A stretch of 64,000 nt of DNA, taken from Chytridium lagenaria. Its lineage: Eukaryota > Chytridiomycota > Chytridiomycetes > Chytridiales > Chytridiaceae. The stretch lies in assembly GCA_025449115.1 (NCBI GenBank), contig JAHLKC010000009.1:310001-374000 (forward strand), in the 5' to 3' direction. Within the stretch, counting starts at the first letter, position 1. Each line of letters begins with the position of its first letter. Below are positions 12,801 through 22,273 of the stretch, piece after piece. Under the pieces are notes generated by a model that did no database searches, was not told where the DNA came from, and saw nothing but the letters and a program-made list of their open reading frames with translations. The position numbers and the translations under genes were made by a program.

Positions 12801-15660
12801 GCGGTATGATTGCGAATGCAGGCAAGATGGTTCTTCTTGACAAGCTTCTTGCGCGATTGCAGGAAGGAGGCCACCGTGTGCTTATTTTTTCGCAGATGGT
12901 GAGGATGTTGGATATTTTGTCGGATTACCTTGTATTGAGAGGGTATCAGCATCAGAGGCTTGATGGGAGCACGAATGGGGAGGCGAGGAAAAGGGCTATG
13001 GATCATTTTAATGCGGAGGGGTCACAGGATTTTGTGTTTATTTTGTCGACGAGGGCTGGGGGGTTGGGGTTGAATTTGGAGACGGCTGATACGGTGATTA
13101 TTTTTGATTCAGATTGGAATCCGCAAAATGGTGAGTATGTTTATGTTGTTAAGTGTTCAAGTATTTATCTGGAATGTTGCTAACACGACGTTTTTACAAC
13201 AGACTTGCAGGCCATGGCAAGAGCCCATAGAATTGGTGAGGAAATTCTTTGTTTGTTTGACTTCTGACTTACGATTCACGTTTTTTAAAAAACAGGTCAG
13301 AAGAAGGTTGTGAATGTATATCGTTTCGTTTCAAAAGATACCATTGAGGAGGAAGTTATTGAGCGTGCGAAAAGGAAGATGGTTCTCGAATATTGTAAGC
13401 AGAATATTCTAGTCATGTATCTGACTCTGTTCAGGCATCATTAAGCAAATGGATACTTCCGGAGAAACCCTTATCTCCAAAAAAGCAAGTAAACCCATTG
13501 GAAATACCCAAATATCTCGTGAAGAGCTTCAAACGATTCTCAAGTTTGGTGCCCAGAACCTTTTCAAGTCTGACGAACCTGCTGAGGGTGGCGCAGCACC
13601 ACCACCGCCAGGAACCAAACTTGAGGAGATGAACCTTGATGAAATTCTCTCTCGTGCTGAACACCATGTTAGCGAGGAGTCTACCGGTGCTGCTGATGGT
13701 GGTGCGGCTTTCCTTGAGCAATGGAGGGTAGAGGACGTTGCCATGAATCAGCTTTCGTGGGATGAGATTATCCCTGAAAAAGACCGTGTGAAGGAGGTTG
13801 TGGAGGAAGAGGAGTATCTTGGGCCACGGCAGCGGAAACAACAGATTCCGTTTGGGGCTGGGAAGATTTCGGATGATGAGGAGGATATGAAGAAGGGCCG
13901 GAAAGCAGCTACTAAAAAGGGACGGGCGGCGAAAAAGGCTGCAGCCGGGCCGTTGGAGGAGAAGGAGATTCGATCTCTTATTCGCGGACTTCTCAAGTTT
14001 GGGAGAATCGAGAATCGGTGTGAAGATATCACCAAATCTGCTGAGCTTGAGAATTATGACAAGGCTATCATCACACAAAGGTCGCGACGGAGCTTGTCGC
14101 GCTTTGTGAAGAAGCTGTTGCGAATTCGGCAGAGCAGGCCGCGAAGGAGCCTGATGCTGCTGCTGGTGCGGCTGCTGGTGCCAAGGCGAGAACGCAGAGA
14201 GCCAAGATGGTGACGGCTTCATATCAAAGCATCCCAAATATCAATGCGAGTCAACTTGCGCAAAGAGTTTTGGATTTGCAGGCTTTGTTTAATCGAATCT
14301 CGGCAACAAAGGATCCAACAAAGTTTCGGTTGAGCGGGACGGTTAAACCTCCTCATGCTTGGCATTGTTCGTGGACACAGACGGATGATTCAAAGTTGCT
14401 CGTCGGGATTTATAAGCATGGGTTTGGGTCATGGCGGGCGATCCAAGATGATCCTACACTTCCCTTTAAGAAGAAGTTTTTCCTTGCAACGAGTAAAGAC
14501 GAGGAGGAGGAAGAGGACGCGCCGGAGAAACCTACAAAAGGGAAAGCTGACAAGGCTGAAACCAAAGGCGGGATCCCGAAAGCCACTCACCTTGTTCGCC
14601 GTGCAGAGTTTTTTTTAAGCTTTTGCGCGATGAGGAGGAGTTGCGGGAACGACGGGCTCAGATCCAGGAGGAGAAGAAGGAAAAGCAAAAGGAGAGGGCG
14701 GATAAGAGGAAAGCGAGGGCGGATGAGGCTGCTGCTAGTAAGAGCCAGGACACGCAGGCGACGCCCGGCGAGGGTCGAAAGGCTTCTGCTGCGTCGTCGA
14801 GAGCGGATAAAGCTAAGGCGGTTAAGGCGTCGAAGGTAAAGAAGGAGAAGGATGTAAAATTGAAGAAGGAGAAGCCAAGCCGTCAGAGGAAGGCGGAAAA
14901 GGAGGTGGACGAGGAACGGAGTGGATCAGAGTCCCAGGATTCATGTGCTTCCATGGATGCACCGGCGTGTAAAGACATTATGAGACCGGTAAAGAAGGAA
15001 TTATCTCAGCTGAGGAAGGAAGGGAACAATCCCGCACGAAGTAGTCTAGAGACTGCCACGTTTATCCGTGAAACCCTTCAGACTATTGGGGATCAGATCT
15101 ATGTTATTCTCGATAAGGAACATCCTCCATCTGGTTCCGATTCGGCGGCCAGAAATCGGAGGGAACGGCATTTGTGGAAGTTTGCCTCCTTCTTTTGGCC
15201 AAGTCCAAGTCCTATTGGGTCCGCTCAAATCAAGGAGATCTATAACAAGGTCCGCGTGAAGCCGAACGGTACCGCTAATAATTCGACATCAAGCACACCA
15301 CCTATCGCCAATGGGTCTTCGTCGACTAACGGCGGGAAGGCACCGGTTGTTGTCATCAAGGAACGTGCTAGTCCTGGTGGGAAAGACGCGGATGTTAAAC
15401 GGGAGAGGGACCGGTCGAGATCGCGAAGTCGGGATCGGCGAGACCGTGATCGTGACCGTGATCGCGACCGAGAGCGAGACCGTGAACGGGACCGTGATAG
15501 AGACAGAGAGAGGGAGAGGGAGAGGGAGAGAGATAGGGATCGTGATAGACGGAGGGATGATGACAGGGGAAGGAGGAAGAGGTCAAGGGATAGGAGGTCA
15601 CGGAGTCGGTCCAGGAGTCGTGATAATGGGGCGAAGCGGAGCAAGGTCAACGGGGATTAA
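9821..15660 (+). CDS. CHD1: CHD1-type chromodomain helicase, chromatin remodeler
   Basis: The ATG at 9821 starts MADGGEKT. A long intron of about 400 nt follows, then an acidic, Ser-rich N-terminal region (10255-11250). Two chromodomains follow ([10 protein letters not shown]...[32 protein letters not shown]). The Snf2 ATPase (11890-13390) has motif [11 protein letters not shown], motif [10 protein letters not shown], motif [21 protein letters not shown] and [15 protein letters not shown]. Next come the CHD1 linker, a SANT-SLIDE region ([20 protein letters not shown]) and a CHCT (DUF4208) domain ([30 protein letters not shown]). The last 85 or so residues are RD/RE/RS dipeptides. CHD1 reads H3K4me3 and spaces nucleosomes behind elongating RNA polymerase II. 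Frame breaks occur near 11425, in the C5 run 11649-11653, near 14078, and in the T8 run 14609-14616; each restores family sequence in the next frame. Confidence 0.95.
15406..15640 (+). repeat. RD/RE/RS dipeptide-coding low-complexity tract in CHD1
   Basis: Degenerate CGn-GAn and GAG-AGG hexamers encode alternating Arg-Asp, Arg-Glu and Arg-Ser residues. The run is imperfect at the DNA level but almost uninterrupted at protein level. It also makes a long spurious Arg/Ser/Leu open frame on the opposite strand. Confidence 0.85.
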
Positions 15661-16211
15661 AAGATATGATTTTTAACCTCACTCCTCCCCCTCAACCTTT
15701 TTGCACCCACTCTTGTGTCTATCGGCTTGTTCTATCAACTTTGATCTTTTGGTTGTGTTTTTAGTTCCTTATGGCTCCTCCTTTTTTTTATGAATTAAGG
15801 GTTAGATGAGCCCTCGATGTTTGGTTGTTGTGATGAGAATTGGAACCCTCTTATTTTGTCGTTGTTTTTGTACAAACTTCCTTACTCTAAAATCCCCGAA
15901 TTAAGTTGGTTGCCTGTCGTAACCTTCCTACCTTTCTGATACGACCCGTCCCTATCCCTACAAAACCATGTCTACCCCAGCGTTTTTACCTATTTTATTG
16001 TTTAGCTGTTTTCTTTCTTTCCGGTGCCTGATCGTGTTTTTGGGATAATTTTGTTGCTTTGGTTTGGCTTGGTTGGCCTAGTGTGTTTTTTTGCCGTCTC
16101 CCATTCCCTGTCCCGCGTTCACCCGACTCCCTTTTACCCTGTTACCCCCAAAACCCAATTAAAATCACGCACAGAATTCAATGGTGCTTTTCGCATGATT
16201 GTGCACTTCAT
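15661..16211. other. Convergent intergenic region, CHD1 and PIG-X-like gene
   Basis: These 551 bases are the 3' flanks of two convergent genes. They are T-rich and pyrimidine-rich on the plus strand, as expected for 3' UTRs. I see no gene or structured repeat. Confidence 0.4.
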
Positions 16212-17873
16212 TTATTTTGTGCTTCGAGGTAATGACGCCACCACTACTATCAATGCTGATGACATGGCAATCGCTGTCGTGTAGCTTTGCACCCAATTAA
16301 TGTCGTTTATAAATCCTGTTGGGATATGAATGGTTGATGCTTCATGGTGAATTTTTTTGGAAATGTCGTGGATCAGTTGAATCTGGGGAGAGTTTGTAGT
16401 TGAAGGCTTGAGGTAAGTCTCAAAAACCAAATCCATGAATGCCGTATCTGGCAACCCCGCTTCAACAAGAAACGCTGTAGGGTATGGAATGGAAACCGGC
16501 GTGTTTCCAAGTTTTTCTTGCGGGGCTTGGTATCTCATATGAAAGGGAATCTCGAACGATAGTTTATCCTTTCTACTTTCTATCATTAAAACTTATGAAG
16601 ATAAAATATACTATACCTAATTTTGGAGACGGCGTTCTTTACCCTCACGATGACCCCGTTAAAACGCGCGGTGGGCGATTCCACAGAGACTTCAAGGTCG
16701 GGCTCACCGAACGGGAAGAAAGTGATGCCTTGCGTGTTTTTGTTGAGGCCATCCAATTGAAAAGGGTCAGCAAATGCGTTTTGATCTAAAAAAAGTATAA
16801 AGCCGATATCGGAGGTTTCCCCGGTGTTGAGAAGTGGTAAGCTTAAGTCAACTTTAATGATAGGATGGTATCCTTCCAAAGGTTCTATGGTTATGCGGAG
16901 GTTTTCTGACATTGGTACAGAGGTTCGGATGATCGGGGCTGATGTCTTGGTGTAAATGACATCATCAAAGCTTTTGATGTCGATGACGGTGGTCTCTTTT
17001 GCAAGGAAAGAGCAGTGTGAAGATATATAATTTTTACACCCAGAGAACTTGAAAAGCGAAACAGAATGCTCTTGTCCTCCTGGATCGGTATCGCACATTA
17101 TCCGCGACGTTTCGCTTTTTGTTTCCTTGGAATAAGCGATAAACGTCGCCGTCATGAAACCCTCACTTTGTGTCAACTGAAGGTAAGACAGCACCCATTC
17201 CGTCTTCTGGTCAATATAACAGCCAAAATCGGACCCAACTTTAAGACTATTTTTGAATTTTCGAATGCGTTCTAGCCAAGTCCTTAGGTTCATAATGTTC
17301 TTTTGCAACGCTTGATTCAGGCCTTTTATCGGTAAGAAAAGAGCTGCCCCGTTCTTAGAAACTTTCCCCGCTCGTGTTAGATCGATAGCCTCTAAATCTT
17401 AGATGGAATCTAAAGCAGCATTGATACGTACATTTTCAAAGCACGGCTCGGTAAAGCATAGCGATTCGCCTGCCAACGTCCCAAACGATGTTTGAGGAAG
17501 GCTGGCCAATGTTCCATTGGTATTTACTAAAAAATATATCCCAGAACGTCTTGCGAAAAGTTGATCATCGAGCGATAGTGTTAAGCTGATATCCGAAGAC
17601 AAAGCGTCATCATCGCGATTTCCCTGATACGTGAAGGTGTAAGTGAAAGGAATCCAGATACGGGACTCAAACCTTTGGAAGTTTGAATTTGTGAACGAGC
17701 TTCACACCAAGACCAATTCTGATTCAATTGTGAATTTGGACGAAGCGGATGGATCTGATGATAGTTGGGCCTTGGAATCGGGGTGCAGCGGGCCATGCAG
17801 ATAGATGATCCGACTGAACTGCACCAGTTAAGAGGGAGAGGACCAATAACGACGTTGACGACAACAGCCTCAT
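16212..17873 (-). CDS. Probable PIG-X/PBN1-like ER membrane protein
   Basis: The ATG at 17871-17873 begins a clear signal peptide (MRLLSSTSLLVLSLLTGAVQS). A long luminal region of no obvious family follows. The C-terminal part reads FEIPFHMRYQAPQEK, PVSIPYPTAFLVEAG and WVQSYTTAIAMSSALIVVVA, that is a beta-rich motif plus one hydrophobic segment near the end. This layout and the HMRYQ...IPYPT motif resemble PIG-X/Pbn1, the type I membrane subunit that stabilises the first GPI mannosyltransferase (PIG-M/GPI14) in the ER. An intron of about 50 nt joins VSKIR to KDKLSF. One in-frame TAA at 17399-17401 interrupts an otherwise open frame, and a frame change occurs near 17750. These may be sequencing errors, a missed intron or true decay. 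The family call is moderate; a different secreted type I membrane protein is possible. Confidence 0.55.
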
Positions 17874-17999
17874 TTTCGTCACAAGGTATTTTTTAGACAG
17901 CTCGTGCTGTTATCCGGTCCAGATATGTTCGGGATTCTGCCCCACTGGGATGTCTGGAATTGTGAAGGGTTTTGTGTCGTGCAACTTCATAAACTTGGA

Positions 18000-19226
18000 A
18001 TGCACAGCATAGCATTCCTGACACAGTCCTTCAAACGCTCGTCTCCAAAGGATTTGGAGAACCTCAAACCCATTCATCCTTCAGGTCCATTTGTCCGCGT
18101 AAAAACTACCACCGGGCATGACCTAGTAGTAAGGCATTGCCAAAATCCGAAGAAGGCACAGCACATCATTGGTGAAGCAGAAGTCTGCGGGTTTTAAACG
18201 CTGTAAACGGTCTCGCCCCAGAGCTCCATGCATTCGGATATTTACCGAATAATGCGGATAATGAGATCGATTCCATCGGAGCGTTTTTCGTAGCTGAATA
18301 TTTGAATTTGTCTGGATCTTTGAATGCCAATGCTCAAGTTAGCCTCGCCCATAAGCTTGCTGCTCTACATGATCCCAAAAATGGACCAGCGGAGCGGAAT
18401 TTGGGGTTTCCCGTTACGACGTATTGCGGTTCAACCGGCAGGACAATATGTGGGAGAATTCGTGGGCTGATTTTTACCGGCCAGACGAAGGATAGGAGAC
18501 GTTGGAAGAAAGAAATATTCAGAAGAACCAGGATGAAGAGCTGCTTTGTTGGATAGAGAGACATGCACGAGGTAAATTATCTTCTTTGCCATATTTATGC
18601 TGACTGACTACTTTGAGAACTATCCCCTTTCTGCTGGGTGGATTGGACATTGACCCGGTTCCGATTCATGGTGATTTATGGGTCAGTCAGTCAGTTTTTC
18701 AATAGTGCATGGGTTTATCATTAATAACCAAGTCTCAAAAGTCTGGAAACGCGGGAGTGGATACTAAGATTGGTCCTGTCATCTTTGATCCGTCTTCAGT
18801 TTACGCCCACAACGAGTAAGATTTTGAATAATGGATATTTAGTTTAACTTGATTTTATTTACTAAAATTACGATAAAGGTTTGAGTGAGTACACCAACTT
18901 CGCTTTTGTGATATCTGACCGAACGGTTTAACGAAGACTCGGCATGATGTGCCTTTTTGGCGGCTTTTCGTCAAAGTTTTTCGATACTTATCATAAAATA
19001 AGGCCAAAACTTCAGCCTTATTATGAACAAAGGCAAGACCTTTACAAGTATGTCTTCACAAATGTTTCATGAAGTCTCACTACGTTTTAGATTATACCAT
19101 TTATTGAACCATAACTTACTTTTTGGTGAGAGCTACAAGTCGAGTAGTTTGCAGACGATGAAGGACTTATTCGCGTTTGTGCAAAAGCAAACCAAAAAGG
19201 GAAATACTGAAAGCAAAGAGGAATGA
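18000..19226 (+). CDS. Fructosamine-3-kinase / ketosamine-3-kinase family protein
   Basis: The family phosphorylates sugar amines on glycated proteins so that they fall off. Seen in order: IIGEAE; LNAVNGLAPELHAFGYLP; FFVAEYLNLSG; LAHKLAALHDPK...GFPVTTYCGSTG; WENSWADFYRP; then the catalytic VPIHGDLW, SGNAG and GPVIFDPSSVYAHNE (the kinase-like HGD and D-P metal motifs); LFGGFSSKFFDTYHK; and the C terminus LYHLLNHNLLFGESYKSSSL. Several short introns are clear, for example one ending just before LYHLLNHN. Frame breaks occur near 18190 (GGGTTTT) and 18440, plus an in-frame TAG near 18492. The start is uncertain: ATG 18000 is the first upstream ATG, but the N-terminal lobe is poorly matched. The gene starts only about 126 bases from the divergent PIG-X-like gene. 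Confidence 0.82.
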
Positions 19227-19573
19227 CTTGAGCCATTAACTTATAAATATAGTATGTTCTTTTTTGCAAGAAACTTTATTTGAAACTAACATGAGTGCAA
19301 AAGGCTTCCATATATAATAACTTGCAATGTTTGACAACAATGTATGAGGTGTTGTCTTCCCGAATTTGTTTTTTTGTTTACGTCCTCACAAGGCGCAAAA
19401 GAGGAGATCTTGCCAATAAAAGAAAGGAATAAAAAAGGTAAGGATAATGATGGAAGGGTGAGGAGAAAAAACTAGGAACAAAAACAAGGAGGAGCGCTCA
19501 ATAATCTAGCAAGGTATGTATTTTACACGCGTTATAAAGATAGAAATAAGTGAATAAGGGAAGGAGAAGAAAA

Positions 19574-21664
19574 TCATGCCGGCTGTCTCCTTTTCTTCAC
19601 ATCGATACCCATAGGGCTGAAAGCTTATTGTAGCACAGACTACGATTAAGTTAGTAAAAGCTATCCATAGTATATCTAAAGGACAAGACGATGCAAACAA
19701 ACCTTCCAAACTTCATCAAAGCATAGCCCCCAAGTCCAGCAGCAACCACAGCTCCAAGAATTTCAATCACTGACCATGGCCTTTTAAGTAAAACAATTAA
19801 CAATGTAGCCGTCAAAGTTAGTTAAGAGGGCATTCAACAAGATAGTAAAATTAGTCGCAAACATACCGCTTCGCGGGAGGTCCTGCAGATCCACCTTTCC
19901 TTTGAGACTTTAACCCATCTGGCTCCTCATAGAATGAGAAGTATCTAATATTGTATCCTCCAATAAAAGAAGAGGTACTCTTGCCTGTTGTGGCCAATTT
20001 CTCTGCTGATTTCTTCTCACGTGATGGAGACTGAGTATGACATATGGGCGAAGGCCGCTTAGGTTGACTCGGACGCTCCGGTGATGCACTCCTAGACAGG
20101 GACGACGGCCTTAAATCAACCGGAGGCGCAGAAGATGCGCGATATATGGGTTCAGCAGCTGTAGCTGCCTCGCGAGATGGAGGCCGTGCGATAGCTTCAC
20201 GTTGGATAGCACCGGGAATTCCAAGATAATTTAGGATATGCTGAGAGTTAAACAGGATTGCAGAGTCTCCACCGATAGAATGAAGGGGTTGCGGTGATGA
20301 TAAAGATACTGGTGACTGACTGGGCGATGGCATTCCAACTCCTGTTCCAAAATCATCCATGTTCCCAGTGGATTGAGACAAGGTGATGAAACCGGAACCT
20401 TGAAGAATTGTCGATGCAGCCTGTTCCGTCAATGGATCCGAGCGAACGCTTGTTGTCAGTGGTACAGGTATATATATTTCCGAAGGTCCGACTTGCTCCG
20501 TGTTATAACGCGCTGGGTTCCAGACCGCCGCTTCACTAATACCAGCAGGTTTGGCCAAGTTCACCAAGCGTGCGAATGGAGGAGGAGTAGCTGTGTGCCT
20601 AAGAGGAGTATACGATGGTCCGGCGTGTGTGGTGCCGTCCAATGCGAGCGCGTCCATCGCATGTGAGGAATGTGTGTCTGCTGTTTGCATGTATGGTCCT
20701 CCTGCAACGAGTGAAGATGTATTGACAGCAGGTGAGAAGAACGGACTTGCTGAGCTGACGACTCCCGAGGACACTGAAAGAATTTCGAGAGGGTCTTTTT
20801 CGCTCTGCGATGGAGGTGGTCTTGACACATCAACCCACGACCCTGCATCAAACAAAAAACATGTCAGCCCAAAAATCCAGAAAAGTCACGTGGGTGGCAC
20901 ATTTTCGTAATAAAGTCAAGAACACCGTGCCCCTGACCCCATTGCGAAAACCATCAACAGCTAGCCCACCCGCTCATAAAAACGCGCGTAGGGATACCAC
21001 CAAAATATCCATAGCCCGTGTAGGTTAGAATGCACAGCGTAACCTCGAGCAAATGCAGTATGAAAGCAGATACCAAACTCAGTGGCTATAAGAAAAAACT
21101 TAAGGCCGTCCTCACGATATCCCCTCAATTCATCATAACGAATCATTCCACCCAGACGAGAAACATAAAGCGGTAATTAAATTAAATAAAAAAGAGGAGA
21201 GAAAGGCAATTTTGTAAAGTCTAGACAGGTCTCCAGAAGAAAAGGAAGATAGGAAGAATGTGCAAACTGCAGGAAGGCAACCATAATCAAGGGCCAAATA
21301 GTGGAAGTGTAAAGAAAACCGAAGACGCTCACATTCTAACCATCCAGCCGGGGGAGGTGGAGGCGGGGTATCAGACCGCAGTTGAACAGCAATTGAATCA
21401 GACGGCTCAGACACCATGGAGCCACTCGTGGAAGCGCTCAAAACGTTGGATGTTTCAGCCAGAGACTCGGAGACGGATGAAGATGAGGCCTTGAATATTG
21501 TGGATGGTGTCGACGCCGCAGCAACAATACCGGTAATGGAGGAATGTGTGGCGGCTACGGGGTATCTAGCTGGCGTACAGGCAAAGTCATTCTTGGAGTT
21601 TCTCCTTATTGGCTTCCTTTGCTCCCGGAGCCTTCCTGATGCTCTGTTCGTGCCGCTGACTCAT
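19574..21664 (-). CDS. Unknown Ser/Pro-rich protein with a C-terminal membrane segment
   Basis: I do not recognise the family. The ATG at 21662-21664 (MSQRHEQSIRKAPGAK) opens a short basic segment. A Ser/Thr-rich stretch follows in another frame, ending in a Pro run and GWLE. A long exon (20845-19860) encodes a disordered Ser/Pro-rich region with GSWVDVSRPPPSQSEKDPLE near its start. Two introns near the 3' end are clear: the first joins AKR to PWSVIEILGAVVAAGLGGYA, and the second joins KFG to SPMGIDVKKRRQPA before the TGA at 19574-19576. The second intron contains a textbook ACTAAC branch point. The hydrophobic, Gly/Ala-rich helix followed by a basic tail suggests a tail-anchored or single-pass membrane protein. 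Exons between 20850 and 21330 are unresolved; the stretch 20990-21140 also has a hydrophobic open frame. Confidence 0.5.
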
Positions 21665-22273
21665 GCTGTCTGAGGGTTTGCCAGCAGCGAGTGATTTGGG
21701 AAGAATGATGCTTAGTGCGCCGCACACGTCAAGCACAAGAAAATGTTTGCTCCAAAGCTTCTCCAAAAGGTTCCAGGCAACGTTTTCAGTGCTCTCTACA
21801 GGGTTTAGAGAATATGCGTCGACGCTGTCCAGGGTTCAGATGCGAACAGAGAACAGAGAGACGTTCGAATGGGTCTACTTCTCAGGCTGAGGCTGATCTT
21901 TTTTAATTTTAATTTTATTTACTTTTTTGTGACTTTCTAGTGAGGTCTTTCATCCGTTGAGACACGCTCGCAAATGCATCGATCCACCGTCAACTTCATG
22001 ACCACTGACTGGAAGCTGCCTTCCGTTGATGGATTGCCATCCTGCAGCAGCCAGACTATTTGCAAGATTTAGGCCACTTTCGGCACTCTTGTTTCGTTAT
22101 CGAGTTCCTGGTCCGATTTGAGTTGCTCAATAAAAAGATCGTTGAACATCGTAGTCGTATGTTTGCAGGTACAGTGTTGTGAAGATTACGTCCGAGGCAC
22201 GTCATCATCCGCAGCCGTTACGGATGAACAAAATGACTTGATTCTTGCATGGACCAAAAATTTGAACCTTCCC
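21665..22273. other. Divergent intergenic region upstream of malonyl-CoA decarboxylase
   Basis: This region of about 600 bases separates the unknown membrane gene (minus) from the decarboxylase (plus). Both strands have open frames but no conserved motif. The 5' exons of the decarboxylase may extend into it, because its true start is not settled. Confidence 0.3.

Noticed and set aside
15240..15650. Long minus-strand frame rich in Arg, Ser and Leu
   Set aside because: It is the mirror of the RD/RE repeat coding for the CHD1 tail and has no motif of its own.
20373..21028. Plus-strand frames of up to 119 codons
   Set aside because: They overlap the coding exon of the minus-strand Ser/Pro-rich gene and carry no recognisable motif.
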